The notes: generated from the letters alone by a model not told the origin. Shown: positions 33,510 through 45,002, counted from the stretch's first letter. The stretch: DNA of 64,000 bases from Paramicrosporidium saccamoebae (GCA_002794465.1 MTSL01000205.1:24229-88228); one strand, 5' to 3'. Translations and numbers: made by a program.

Positions 33510-35213
33510 ATGCTAGCGGGAGGCGGAAGCGTAAAGGTGAATCAGGTGATTTGGCGAGTCTTTACAAAGACCCACGGGCTGACATTGCAGACGGATGCAG
33601 TGGAATATTTAAAGGAGAAATTGGGATCGAGTGCGTTGACAGAGCAAGAGCTTGTCACGACGTTGAATTTTATTGCGACTGCCTATAAGCAGCAAGCCAG
33701 TACCCTTCCATGGCGGGTTTACATTATCTAGGTCGTCCCACATTGGTGGACTACAATGCGCTTTCCAGCGTTATTGAAGGGATGCTAAAGCTAAATGTGT
33801 CAGAGGACGGAACCGGAAAGGCGCTGGCCAAGAATTTCATCCACGTCATCAACGCCCACGACACGCCTAGATGGGACTATGATCCCCATCAAAAGCTTTT
33901 CAGTCTGTAACCCACGTGTCCGGTTTGAACTTTAGGTCTATGGAGAAGCCCTCGCTACTTGGTAGGGCCTATTCAAAGGTGACCATGTTCAGGCGCCATT
34001 ATGAAGTGCTCAAGCAGCGACTATTGCGAGCAGAACAGTTTCGCGGAGTCTCCTGTGCCAAGGTTCTGCTATACAACTGTCTAAGTGTTTAGTTAATGTC
34101 CATCAAAGCGATTAAGGGCCAAAAGACTTTGGATCGAAAACTCTTGTTTGGCGTTTTGTCGTTTATTGAAGAGGGCCGACTATATCTGGAGGATCTTGAA
34201 GACAACATTCGCCTTGATTTGACCAATGTCGATAGTTTCGTCCCGGCTTTGTACACTGAAACATCAATGGTTGTGGTGGGCGGCAGTCCGAATGGAGACT
34301 GCTTCACAGTGGAATTTATCTCTCCCCCGCCACTAGAGAGTCGAGCACAGAGTACCGAGACCATTTCCTATCCAAATCTCCTGGCAGGCTCGGCTATTGC
34401 AGATTCGATGCTCCAGTTCAGGGCCCTGGAGAAGGAATATATGGATGCTGCCGTAGTCATCTTGTCTGATGTGTGGTTAGATTGTGCCCGTACCTTGGCC
34501 AAAGTTGAAATGTTGTTCCGTGGATTTGAAAGCGCCACTGTCCCGGCAGCATTTGTTATAATGGGGCCATTTGTGTCCAATCTGCATAGGGGTACTCCTG
34601 CACTTGGTGCATTGCACCGGGTATTGTCTAATTTGGCAGCAATGATCCACCGATACCCTACAATATGTCGACAGAGCAAGTTTATTCTCGTCCCTGCTTT
34701 GGATGATCCACTGGCGCCCAAGATACTCCCTCGTCCACCGCTCCCCATCGAGCTTCTTGAGCCGTTCAAGCATTATTCCATCGACTGTGTATTTGCATCC
34801 AATCCGGCCCGGTTGTACATTTTCACCAAAGAAATACTTCTCTTCCGACGTGACTGCACTGTTGCCTTGAAGAAAAACTTGATTCCCGAATTGTCCCGAG
34901 ATACCACAGACCAATGCGGAACATTTAGAGCCGTCCTGGAACAGGCGCATCTCTGTGCCCTGTCGTTGGCAATTCAGCCAAGGGCGTGGGAGTATGACCA
35001 TGCACTGAGGGTATATCCATCGCCTGATTTTCTGGTAATTGGAGAACGGAGTCGGCCCACTGCGAGTCGAGAGACCGATGACTGTTTGGGCATCAATCCT
35101 GGCTCTTTTGCCACTTCCGAGTTTTCCTTTGCGCTTCTCTACCCTATGCTTGGCAAAATTGAAGCTTGGTACTGTTCCTTATCCATCACTAATCCCTCCA
35201 TAGTAAAGTATAA
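33510..35213 (+). CDS. POLE2: DNA polymerase epsilon subunit B
   Basis: Exons 33510-33699, 33732-33906, 33936-34062, 34093-35168, 35204-35213; introns 32, 29, 30 and 35 nt; 525 residues, close to human POLE2 (527). N-terminal helical domain (VFTKTHGLTLQTDAVEYL, FIATAYKQQ), then the OB fold (LSFIEEGRLYLEDLEDNIRLDL) and the inactivated calcineurin-like phosphoesterase domain (VILSDVWLDCARTLAKVEMLF, FVIMGPFVS, FILVPALDDPLAP, ILPRPPLP). INPGSFATSEFSFALLYP near the end matches. The last intron gives a KIEACKV ending; reading through would add about fifty alien residues. Part of leading-strand replicase. An in-frame ATG at 33477 is an alternative start. Confidence 0.92.
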
Positions 35214-35704
35214 CTCACCACCGACACGCTACGCAAATGTCTATACAAAAGTTACATCGTTTTGTGATATAGTAATAAAGACCCTGTTGATTAGAGGTAG
35301 TATCTTTATCAAAGGCGCCTTTATAAGCCGCCACCATCAATATGCCTGGATTATAGGGTAGCCATCAATATTACTAATCGCTAGCAGATGCTGCTTTGCA
35401 GACTACGTTAATCAATGATAATACATCTTTAGTAAAAAGCATGCCTCATTCATCGACTATCACCCTCAACACTCCGAGTTGTGAGGTCGCTATCATCAGC
35501 GCTACCAATCGCAAGCGGATGCTGCTTATCAGACCGTGTTGATCAACGATAGTTTGTCGTTAGTAAAAAGCATACCCCCCTCCCCATTCACAGACTACCA
35601 CCCTCAACACAACACAACACTCCGGGTTGTGGGATCAGGATTAACAATCGTAAGTAGATACGGCTTAACAGGATCTCACATACCTAGTCTGTATATACAC
35701 TATT
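35214..35704. repeat. intergenic tandem duplication (about 137-nt unit)
   Basis: Two adjacent diverged units, about 35376-35512 and 35513-35650, share in order GCAGATGCTGCTT / GCGGATGCTGCTT, TTAATCAATGATA / TTGATCAACGATA, TTAGTAAAAAGCAT, GACTATCACCCTCAACA / GACTACCACCCTCAACA and CTCCGAGTTGTGAGG / CTCCGGGTTGTGGGA. A third partial copy begins at about 35649. No coding potential seen. Confidence 0.75.
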
Positions 35705-36920
35705 TCACACTATACACATCAAAATGCTGTTCAAGGTGGCTCGAACATCGTGCGGCCACTCTTGGGCATTTGCCAGTTTTTTCGTCTGGGCGATTAGTCC
35801 CAGCATGTTCTCGTTACTCATCAATGAAAAGCTTCCCTCACTGCAGGTGAAGCGACAAAAGTTGATTGTCCAGACAACCACCATCCGTAAAAGCCTAAAG
35901 ATACCAAGATCGTAATCTCGGGTTACTCCGGCACGGTCCTCTACCTTTATGGATGAAAGACTCGTCATTAGCTGGTCGATTCGTCTCAGAATGGGCAACT
36001 TGCGGCCACCACCAAGCCGATATCGATGTCCGAGGATTAATAAAGCCAGCTCTATTCGGACGACCGATGATAGTCCCTGTAACAAAATAAAAAGTGTCGT
36101 CTGATCCAGATGTAAAGTATGCTCGTAAAACTCTTCCAACATTGAGTCGTAGTAGTCCCGATCCGCGGACAAACTAACAAAGACCATGCAAATGATTTCT
36201 AGAGCAGGTATATCAGAAGATTCAACGGAGAGCTGGAAGTGTCCCATTAGTTGAGTACTTATAAATCTCCTCCTCAGTCGGCGATCGTCCATTCCGTCGC
36301 GCACCAACTGTCTCAATTGTCCAATTACTAGCAGTCGCTGCAGAATGGACCGCAGCAGCATTATTGCACCGTCGCGGTCCGGACATTCTTGCTCAATGAG
36401 ACTGCGAAAAATGTCCCAAAAATTATTTTCACCCTCTTCAAGAAAGTTGAATTTGACTAGGTCAACCAATATGTCATCCCAGCCGCCTCCCGAAATGCCG
36501 CGTTGTAGGTATAGGAGCAAGGCAGAGCTTGTAATATCATCATAACACTTCATGTAACACTCCACAATCAACTCTCTCAGTAAAGCGATCGGCGGGATCA
36601 TTTCTGCATTCTGGGCACTCTGGAGATTGTCAAGCACAGAAACATAATCAGCATGCGAAATGTATCCCCGTATGATATGTGCAACCATCGGATGGAGTGT
36701 CTTGCCTTTGTGGGGCGTAATGTCGCTGGAAAAGTCTTTGGTGTACTTCCATGCATCAAAATCACGAGGGTAACGTTCAAGGATTTCATCACTTGCCAAT
36801 GACAGCTCTTCCTTCCGTCTTCCATTATAGAGCACAAACTGCACCACTCCGTTCTACAGTCAAAAACGGCAAAGAGGCTACACAAAGGACACATCCTCGA
36901 ACGGTACTGCCCACGGTCAT
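35705..36920 (-). CDS. unrecognised helical protein
   Basis: The long frame 35705-36853 is clearly coding in style (mixed amphipathic helices, no low complexity) and I do not recognise it. The most likely complete form adds a ten-residue first exon 36891-36920 (MTVGSTVRGC) through a 37-nt intron, giving 392 residues. The section EEILERYPRDFDAWK-like near the start and repeated Leu-rich helices suggest an alpha-solenoid. No signal peptide or membrane segment. The start of this gene lies 22 bp after the stop of the next gene upstream, which is on the same strand. First exon uncertain. Confidence 0.55.
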
Positions 36921-36942
36921 GCAACGAAACCAAATATTTGAT

Positions 36943-37671
36943 TTATTCGTAGAGTATCGACTTGAATTTGTCTATTAAATGGTGCTTCCTCCATAAAGTC
37001 TCTAAATAGGACGGCGCCTTTGCCATTGTAACTAGAGAATGCTCTGCATACTCTTTCGCCCGGGCTGGATCACACTCTTTAAACAGATCACACAATCTCT
37101 CTGCCACCTTGAATGCCATTTCCAATCTTGCCTGCTCCTCTCGCACACCCTCACCTATATGTGGCTTATGGATCAACGCTGCGTGACTGGCCATAAGATT
37201 GTGGACATTTGGGGTAGGATCGGCCATGTACAGCATTGATAGATAAATGACTAGCGCTGTGGACTGTGGAGATGCGGCACCGAGACCGGACGAGAGCACA
37301 TGCTGCAGCGCCTTGTCCAGATAATACGCCTTGTCAGCCAAACTATCAGTCCAGAGTGCTCGTCGTATGAAATAGCGTGAAGATAAAGGAAATGACACAT
37401 TTAAGGGCTCAGGGAAAGGACTGAGACGCTCATACGTGCCGAATGCAGCAATTGGCAGACATGCAGCCCCAAGTGCAAACCCCACTCTTGTCCATCTGGG
37501 GCTAGCCCAAAGCCTGCTCTCCGTGGACAGCTGACGTAGATTTCTAATGAACAAATTAGTGTCCACCTTGGTCCATCTACGACCAACCCAAGGCTTTGTG
37601 GACAATCGCCGAACATATCGACTGAATAGGCTCATACTCGTTAGTAGGCGCCCAATCAGCGTGTGGCTCAC
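36943..37671 (-). CDS. mitochondrial TPR protein, Mgr3/TTC19-like
   Basis: A single exon of 242 residues. The first 55 residues are Arg/Ser-rich without acids, a mitochondrial presequence, in which LSTKPWVGRRWTKV is followed by the similar LSTESRLWASPRWTRV, an apparent tandem duplication. One membrane segment follows (VGFALGAACLPIAAFG). The rest is helical with TPR-like pairs (ADKAYYLDKALQHVL; ARLEMAFKVAERLCDLF; AKEYAEHSLVTMAKAP). This plan (presequence, one TM, TPRs in the intermembrane space or matrix) resembles Mgr3, an adaptor of the i-AAA protease, or TTC19. The start codon is 8 bp from that of the divergent trehalose gene; an in-frame ATG 12 codons later is an alternative. Confidence 0.55.
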   Translation of the reverse strand: MSHTLIGRLLTSMSLFSRYVRRLSTKPWVGRRWTKVDTNLFIRNLRQLSTESRLWASPRWTRVGFALGAACLPIAAFGTYERLSPFPEPLNVSFPLSSRYFIRRALWTDSLADKAYYLDKALQHVLSSGLGAASPQSTALVIYLSMLYMADPTPNVHNLMASHAALIHKPHIGEGVREEQARLEMAFKVAERLCDLFKECDPARAKEYAEHSLVTMAKAPSYLETLWRKHHLIDKFKSILYE

Positions 37672-37679
37672 GGTCGGAC

Positions 37680-40183
37680 ATGGAGGTTAAGCTGCCAATG
37701 CAGCCCGATACGAGACGAGTCATTATTGTCTCGGATACCCTACCCGTGGCCATTGTACAGAGAGAGAATGAAGTCCCAGCACGGACTTGTGGCGACAGTC
37801 CCAACGAACGACCTCGACGTCGTCGCCGTCTGAGTTTGGCATTCCAGAATGACGCGTCCGAGATACTTTCGTCGACAGAGGAACATAGCCCCATTAGTAA
37901 TCTGGAAAGATACGAGCTTGTGGAACGACATAATCATGCTGCGTACTGGGTTAATGCGCAACTTGGGTGCGAGGCTGTCTTGGTAGGAAAGCCATTTGGA
38001 ATTGAACCTTCAGAATGGGCTGATAATCCCAGCCTACAGGCAGAGATCAAGGAGCGGTATTGGCATGAAAGGAGATGTGTTCCTGTGCTGCTGAGCGAAA
38101 GTGTCCATCGTGGACATTGGGATGGCTACTGCCGGTCGTCATTATGGCCGCTATTCCATTATGTACTCTGGGAGAGCAACATAGACGCTGGACAGACCAG
38201 CGACTGGGACAAGTATGTACAGGCAAATGCCGCATTCTGTGAGACGATAATGTCCGTCTGGAAGCCAAATGATATTAGTATTGATTTTTCATCCCTGTCT
38301 GATGCCTAGTTTGGGTCATTGACTACCAACTCATGCTGCTCCCGTCCATGTTGAGGGAGAGGAATGAAAATGTCATTGTGGCATTGTTCCTACGATCTCC
38401 ATTTCCTAGCTCTGAGGTTTTTCGATGCCTGCCGCGTACAAATACAAGGCTTCTCTAATTTGTAGAGGCCAAGGAAGTTTTGCATGGAATATTGGGGGCC
38501 AATGTGGTGGGATTCCAGACATATGGATATGCACGTCACTTTATCAGCAGCTGCACCAGAATCCTAGGCTGCGAATCAACTCCCAACAGTGTCGACAATG
38601 CCGGTGTTCCCGTGAGAGTTGCTGTGCAGCCAGTGGGCATTGATCCGGCTCGAATAAAGCGACTAGCGTCTCTGCAAGCTGTTACCGATAGGATTGCGTC
38701 TTTACGAGAGTCATTCGGGGGGAAGCGGATCATCGTTGGCTTGGAATCGTCTGATCAGTCGCGGGGTATAATACACAAGTTGAGATCTTTTGAAAAGCTC
38801 TTCTCAATGTACCCCGAGGTGATTGGCGAAGTTGTTCTGATCCAGCTGATTTATACCACCGGAGATCCAAAGAGCAAGCTTGATGCCCGGGTCTCGCAGC
38901 TTGTCTCTAAAATCAATGGAATGTTTGGCTCGTTTGACTACAAGCCCATCAATGTCTTTCATCAGCTTGTAGAGAGGAATGAATATCTAGCCCTCTTGTC
39001 AGTGGCAGATATTCTTCTTATCACCAGTGAACGAGACAGCGTCAATACACTGGTTCTGGACTACATTGCATGCCAAGAGGAGACTCAAGGGATCCCTGTG
39101 ATTAGTGAATTTATTGGATTGGCTGGAGTGTTACCTGCTAAGTATCAAGTGAACCCTTGGGATCACATGGGAACAGCCAAGGTAATACGGGAAGTGCTGC
39201 AGTTGTCCCCGCTGGAGAGGAGGGCATATTGCGAAAAGATTACCCGCTTTGTCAAGTCGAACACGACGCAACACTGGGTGGATGCCTTCCTTAGGACAAT
39301 TAAATCCACCGCAGATTCTAATAGTATGTACACTACGACTCCCTTCCTCCGGCTGGACAAGGTTCTGGAGTGCTATTCAGAGGCTACAAAACGGTTAATT
39401 TTGTTGGACTACGATGGAACGTTGACACCCATCAGAAAAGTCCCCAGCGCAGCAACGCCGTCGCAGGAGGTAATTCGATCTTTGCGTCTTCTCACTTCCG
39501 ACTCGCACAACCTTGTATATATAATCTCAGGGAGAGACCAGATGACGCTTGAAGGATGGCTGGGAACTATTCCGCGTCTGGGGATGAGCGCCGAGCATGG
39601 GAGCTTCCTTCGTCCTGTGACAGAGACTGGCGAAGTTACTAATTGGATGGCAATGGTTTCACTGGAAGAACTCGTGTGGAAGGACGACGTTACCAAGATT
39701 ATGGAGTACTATACAGAGAGGACGCCGGGTTCGTTTATTGAAGTCAAGACTGCCTCCATGACATGGCACTATCGGCTTGCTGATCCAGACTTTGGATCGT
39801 GGCAATCCAAAGAGATGCAAAACCACCTGGAACAATCGATTGCATCAAACTATGCAGTGGAAATTATCGCAGGGAAGAAGAACTTGGAGGTGAGGCCCAA
39901 GACTTCGAACAAGGGCGAGATTATCAAAATGCTTCTGGAGAGACATGGGATGCCCAATTTCATCCTGTGTGCTGGAGACGATCGCACAGATGAGGACATG
40001 TTTCGGGCGCTAAACGACATTCAGTGTCCAATTTTGGAGCAACAATGTTTCACCTGCAGCATCGGAGCGCCTGGGAAAAGAACGCTTGCACATTATCATG
40101 TAAACACACCAGAGCAAATTGTGAGTCTACTGATGCGACTCTGCACAATGATCACAGAGCGACTTGCTGGATTGACAATGTAA
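37680..40183 (+). CDS. trehalose-6-phosphate phosphatase with GT20 domain (Tps2-like)
   Basis: Exons 37680-38277, 38310-38435, 38466-40183; introns 32 and 30 nt; 813 residues. N-terminal glycosyltransferase-20 domain (HYVLWES, IIWVIDYQLMLLPSMLRER, FLRSPFPSSEVFRCLP, GFQTYGYARHF) and a C-terminal HAD phosphatase from about residue 550 with LLDYDGTLTPI, SGRD and GDDRTDEDMF intact. The GT20 start has VSDTLPVAIV without the glycine-rich loop of active synthases, so the N-domain is probably non-catalytic, as in yeast Tps2, and the enzyme dephosphorylates trehalose 6-phosphate. A separate Tps1 is expected elsewhere. Trehalose production fits a fungus. Confidence 0.9.
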
Positions 40184-40312
40184 TAAAAATGTCCCGATTT
40201 GAACGGCGAGAGGCAAAATACTGGAGAATTGATACTCCCCCCTCGTTTTAGTATTTTCTCTACCACGCGAAAAACTCGCTGGATCAACAATGTAATAAAG
40301 ATGCCCCGATTT
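40156..40312 (+). repeat. duplicated 3'-end segment
   Basis: About 43 nt spanning the last codons and stop of the trehalose gene (CGACTTGCTGGATTGACAAT then GTAATAAAAATGTCCCGATTT) recurs at about 40269-40312 (AACTCGCTGGATCAACAATG, TAATAAAGATGCCCCGATTT). Both carry an AATAAA-like signal, so the duplication may provide a second polyadenylation site just before the next gene. Confidence 0.6.
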
Positions 40313-40323
40313 GGACAAATTTG

Positions 40324-41244
40324 ATGCTACTCGTAGTGTTTTTATGCGTGATTGTGCTTGTGAAGGGAGAGGTAGAAAGCAAATCCTTTCCAGGCCTAAC
40401 CAAAAGAGACAGCTATATTACTTTTCCTGTCGCCAAACATGTACACAGTCATCTCTTAATCCTCACGGGTTCAGTTTAGATTGGACAGACCGATTGTTCA
40501 TTATCACAATTCGACCACCTATCGGAACGTCCCGTACCATTGTAACCCTACAGCATCGCTTATTTGTTAGATGTTCGTCTTGACAATCCAAATGGACATT
40601 TGCACGTAATCACAGCTGGAGATAAGGGCTGTCCTGGCAGGATGAGCACCAGCGATACGGCTCGTCTACTTGGCTGCAAAGTTGCCACGAATGCCGGCTT
40701 TTTTAACATGCAAACCGGCGACTGCATTGGAAATGTTGTCTCGCGCTCCCATCTCGTCCAACTCAGCGGCCTGCGCAATGTTAACATTGGTCTCACTCCT
40801 GCTGGATGGCTCGTGGGTTATCTCACCAAAAAAAGCGTTCAGCATCTCCAATTCAAAGAGTTGGTTGCCGGCGTCATCTGGCTTATCAGAGAAGGCGCAC
40901 CGTTCTGGGAAGAGAGCGAAATAGTCGAGGCACCTGATTTCATGGACATCGTTGCGCCACGCACCATCTTGGGACACGATGCCATGGGGAGGGCGGTGCT
41001 CGTGGTGGTGGAGGGCACCGAGTCGGTGGATGTGGGTGGCAAGACGGCATCAGGGGTGACAATTGCCGAATTGGGGCAACTCGCATTAGACTTGAAGTTG
41101 CACAATGCCATTAACCTGGATGGCGGTGGAAGTTCAGCCTTCTTCTTTGATGGCCAAATGATGAACACGATTACAGAAACGTGTCCAGATGATCCATCGA
41201 GCATATGCGAGAGGTTAGTAACTACCATTATCTGTATCAAATAA
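40324..41244 (+). CDS. NAGPA-like phosphodiester glycosidase, secreted
   Basis: Exons 40324-40447, 40480-40533, 40571-41244 (introns 32 and 37 nt), 283 residues. An N-terminal signal peptide (MLLVVFLCVIVLVKGE) precedes the phosphodiester glycosidase domain (DUF2233/NAGPA): KVATNAGFFNMQTGDCIGNVV, GLTPAGWLVGYL, GVIWLIREGAPFW, ARTILGHDAMGRAVLVVVEG-like block and the NAINLDGGGSSAFFF signature. In animals this uncovers mannose 6-phosphate on lysosomal enzymes by removing GlcNAc. It lacks the C-terminal EGF and membrane tail of the human enzyme, so it should be soluble. Substrate here unknown. The two upstream introns are inferred from frame and may differ. Confidence 0.8.
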
Positions 41245-41377
41245 ACCTTGGTGGAGAAAGTGTGCGAGTATGAGTGTGTATAAGGATCGAAAAATATCTA
41301 AATGATCCCTATTTTATAACTGCTGGTCTCATACTCCCACAGACTTCACGCACAGCGCTTACAGTACAAAAGACAGT

Positions 41378-41815
41378 TTACTTTGTCCGGATTAACTTTA
41401 ATGGCGCAGGCGAGTAGGCGAAATTGGCTGCATAAGATTTATGTCGCCAATGTGTTTCTTCTCCGCTACGCACTGCGTATTGCCAACCTTGTCTTTCGGC
41501 AAACCGCACCGCATCTGCTTCACTGTCAAACTTTAAACTGACACCCTGCATTGCGTCACGGGAACTCGTCCAGCCCATTAGGGGATTCTCCCATCGGGCT
41601 TGTTCGTTGTCAAAGTCAAGCCGCCACGCAGAGGTATGGAGTAGACCGCTTTGCATGGCATTGCGAGCCGGTTGGTAAATGTACACACGGCGAGCCGTTA
41701 ATCCTGGGGGCGTACTGGCAGCCGCATTAACCCGAACTTCTGGCACTGCAACCGGTGCTACATTCCGGGTGGAGAAGCGCCGAAGAAGAGCAAATAACTT
41801 GTGTTGCGGCGGCAT
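41378..41815 (-). CDS. NDUFS4: NADH dehydrogenase (complex I) subunit NDUFS4
   Basis: A single exon of 145 residues, starting at MPPQHKLFALLRRFSTRN, a mitochondrial presequence. The domain shows ARRVYIYQPARNAMQSG, the WRLDFDNEQARWENPLMGWTSS core, and SEADAVRFAERQGW, all diagnostic of the 18-kDa IP subunit. The frame runs open upstream to 42070 but that part is the antisense of the CSB first exons. Presence of complex I distinguishes this genome from fungi that have lost it. Its start lies 16 bp from the divergent CSB start. Confidence 0.93.
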   Translation of the reverse strand: MPPQHKLFALLRRFSTRNVAPVAVPEVRVNAAASTPPGLTARRVYIYQPARNAMQSGLLHTSAWRLDFDNEQARWENPLMGWTSSRDAMQGVSLKFDSEADAVRFAERQGWQYAVRSGEETHWRHKSYAANFAYSPAPLKLIRTK

Positions 41816-41831
41816 TTGATTGGTTGGGAGT

Positions 41832-44531
41832 ATGAATCCGGATGAAGAGTTATCAAAACTTGGGGTAGAGGCAGTTGATGTGGGAGAATATGAGTCTTCC
41901 TTTGAAAAAAAGGTGCGGCCAAGACGAAAGCTTCCTAGACGTGTAGGTTGATCGTGAAATGAGGGAACAGGAACGGACACTGGAATGGAAGCGGCTGGAA
42001 AAGACACGAGAGAGTATTGCAACGCTGCGATTACGCATCGATACGGCCTCGGAAAAGGTTTCAGTAGCAAGGCTAGCCAAACTAGTAATGCTAGGATAGT
42101 CTACTGATTATAGATGGACCGGATGGACGAGCTGCTAGAAGAAGAGAGGCTTATTTTGGAGCGTATCGATATGCATGTCCACGAAAGGACAGTGCCAGCT
42201 GTTGCTCCGGCCAAGAGGCCAAAGCTGGCTGCTGAGACAATACCCGTGAAAGAGGTTGTAAATGTTGAAGATGGCGCATCCGATGCCTCGGTGGTGTCAG
42301 GGGAAGAAACTGAAGAATCCTACGACGATGGCAACGAAGCCTTTTTCCAGTCGAGACTAAAGAGATGGATCGATGAATTTGGGGGAGAGGTAGATCTGTC
42401 AATTCTGCAAAAGGATTTGGAAGAGCAAGCCAGTGGCTTGACGTTTCCAGCACTCGTCAACACGGACGTGCCGGGATTCAAAGTGCCCTCCATGGTTTGG
42501 GAACGATTGCTCGACTATCAGCGAGACGGTGTACAATGGCTCTTGAATCTTTATCGACAGGAGGTAGGGGGCATTTTGGGTGACGAAATGGGTCTGGGAA
42601 AGACGATCCAAATTGTGGCACTCATTTCATCCCTCCAAGCCAGTGGAAAGCTGGATCGACCCGTCTTGGTGGTTTGTCCAGCGACAGTGATGAAGCAGTG
42701 GGTCAAAGAGTTTCATTCATGGTGGCCAATCCTACGCATCGTGCTACTTCATTCGGCTGGCAGCTTGGGAGGTGATCTTAAAAAGGCAATCAAGTCGGTT
42801 TCGCGAAAAGGCCACGTCATGGTTACCTCATACGGACACTTGCAGCATCGGATAATTGGGAAAAGGATTTTGGAAGAGACCTTTAGTGCAGTGATCCTCG
42901 ACGAAGGACACAAAATTCGCAATCCAACCACTGAAATTACCGTCTTGTGCAAAAAGCTACAAACTCCACATCGGTTCATCTTGTCGGGAACGCCGATCCA
43001 AAACAATTTGATCGAGCTGTGGTCATTGATGGATTTTGTGTATCCGGGACGGCTGGGAACATTAAATGTGTTCAAGGCTGAAATTGCATTGCCTATTAAT
43101 GCGGGTGGCTATTTAAATGCTTCCTCGCTTTTGGTTCAGACCTCGTACAAGTGTGCCTGCATCCTCAAAGACCTCATTGCCCCATACCTCCTAAGGAGAG
43201 TAAAGGCGGATGTTGCGCAGAGTTTGCCCGAGAAGCAGGAACAGGTATTGTTCTGCCAGCTTACAGAATATCAGCGCGAGTTGTATGAGCATTATATTCA
43301 ATCCGAAGATGTCAGAGCAATTTTATCAGGGGAAAAGAACATTTTGGCTGGAATCGACATTCTTCGCAAGATTTGTAACCATCCCTCCCTACTAAGAGTT
43401 GAAGATGAGCAACTTTATGGCCTCACACACATTAGTGTACCGACAGATCCCAATTTGAAAAGTGGAAAACTAAATGTTCTCACCAGTATCCTTCAGCATT
43501 GGCATGCGAACGGGCATCGAGTCTTGTTATTCTCTCAGACCCGACAAATGCTCAACATTATAGAAGATTTTATCGTCCAGAGCAATTTTCGCCATCTTCG
43601 CATGGACGGCACTACCCCAATCCACCAACGAATGGCACTCGTGGACGAGTTTAATGGAAAAAGGGACATATTCATCTTTCTCCTCACAACCAAAGTTGGT
43701 GGGCTGGGCATCAATCTGACCGGAGCAGATCGTGTGCTTATTTATGATCCAGACTGGAATCCCTCCACAGACATTCAGGCAAGAGAACGAGCATGGCGAC
43801 TCGGCCAGACGAGACCCGTCACTATATACCGGATGCTGACGGTGGGTACTATTGAGGAAAAGATTTACCATCGACAAATCTTTAAGCAATATTTGACAAA
43901 CCGGATTCTGGCAGATCCCAAGCAAACACGCTTTTTCAAGTCTTCTGACTTGTATGATTTGTTTACATTATCAAGTGTTGAATCCCATGACGTATCTGAG
44001 ACAAAGGCCCTTTTGGAGGAGTCGTCCAAAGAAGACAATAGTCACATTTTGGATGGCTTGCTGCAGATTACAGGATTGCATTCGGCACTTGAGCATGACA
44101 AGTTGATTGAAAAGCCAAAGCGTGAGTTGCTATTAGTAGAGAGGGAGGCCCAGAAACGTGCAGCCGAGGCCATTGAGGCGCTGCAGAGATCCCGAGAGAT
44201 GCGCAATCTGGACACGATCCAGGTGAGTCTTGGCGCTGGTTTGTCGTCGTCTGCCATCATGGCTAGTATCCGCCGACGACAGCTAGCAGCCACAGATGAC
44301 ACTCCTGTCACTGTGCCGGCTGGACAGGAGCCGCTGCAAAAGATTGTGGATCAGCTTTTCGTATTGTTTACTCTGAGTCATGGAAAGTGCTCGAGTCAGT
44401 TCATTGCATCCAAGTTTTCATTCGTAGTAGGAGACGATGCAATTGCATTCCGCCAGGTATTGCGCACAATTGCCACATTGGATGGAAGTGGAATGTGGAG
44501 ACTAAAGGACCAATATTATAGAGCAACCTAA
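41832..44531 (+). CDS. RAD26: CSB/Rad26 transcription-coupled repair ATPase
   Basis: Exons 41832-41912, 41947-42084, 42114-44531; introns 34 and 29 nt; 878 residues. The first exons supply the N-terminal motif LSKLGVEAVDVGEYESSFEKK, matching the start of CSB (LGVEV...). Swi2/Snf2 motifs follow: GDEMGLGKTIQ, CPATVMKQW, DEGHKIRNP, SGTPIQNNLIELWSL, and in the second lobe LFSQTRQMLNI, RMDGTT, GGLGINLTGADRV and RAWRLGQTRPV. C-terminal region carries a coiled segment and a winged-helix-like end (KCSSQFIASKF). It remodels stalled RNA polymerase II. With ERCC1 it makes a second NER gene in the window. Confidence 0.95.
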
Positions 44532-44609
44532 GGTCTGGGGAGGCAAAGATATCGTATAAATACTGTATAATGGCATATTAGAAATCAGTGCGTGGTATAA
44601 ATTGCAGTT

Positions 44610-44973
44610 TTACTTCCTATCCTCCACCATGATAATGTGATAGCCAAATTGAGTCTTGACAGGTGGATCTGTGTAGATGGGGCAGTTGACCGTGCTTGGC
44701 TGCAGTTGAAAGGCAGCCTCCTGGAATGCCCCCACCATTGACCCGCGTACCATCCAGCCCAAACTGCCTCCTTGCCGCGCCTTGTCCTCGCTAAACTTTT
44801 CTGCAACACTGTTGAAACTCTGGCCGGCTTTGAGCAGAGCCATTGCCTCCATACACTTGCCATGCTTCTCGCACAATATGTGACGAACCTTGACTGACGT
44901 GGCCGATTTCAGCTCGTCTAGAATATAGCCAAATGGACTGTGACTTACCATTACCCTTCTTCTTGGGTGGCAT
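44610..44973 (-). CDS. PIN4: parvulin peptidyl-prolyl isomerase Pin4 (Par14)
   Basis: Exons 44949-44973 and 44610-44917, intron 31 nt, 110 residues. The start MPPKKKGN is a short basic tail; then the rotamase domain with [49 protein letters not shown] and [14 protein letters not shown]. It is of the Par14/EPVH type, without a WW domain. Ribosome-biogenesis and chromatin roles are described for the family. Convergent with CSB; divergent (29 bp) from SEC6. Confidence 0.93.
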
Positions 44974-45002
44974 GAAATGTCCAACCAATCGGGACCCGTC
45001 GC

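Noticed and set aside
35169-35361. C-terminal extension of POLE2
   Set aside because: The added residues do not match the family; a 35-nt intron with a good branch site (CACTAATCC) and CATAG acceptor gives a normal end.
40311-40583. 90-codon frame starting MDKFDATRS
   Set aside because: Only its middle (WTDRLFIITIRPP) is used, as exon 2 of the NAGPA-like gene; the start lacks a signal peptide and conflicts with the exon 1 frame.
41816-42070. N-terminal extension of NDUFS4
   Set aside because: The region codes the first two CSB exons on the other strand, and a normal mitochondrial presequence begins at 41815.
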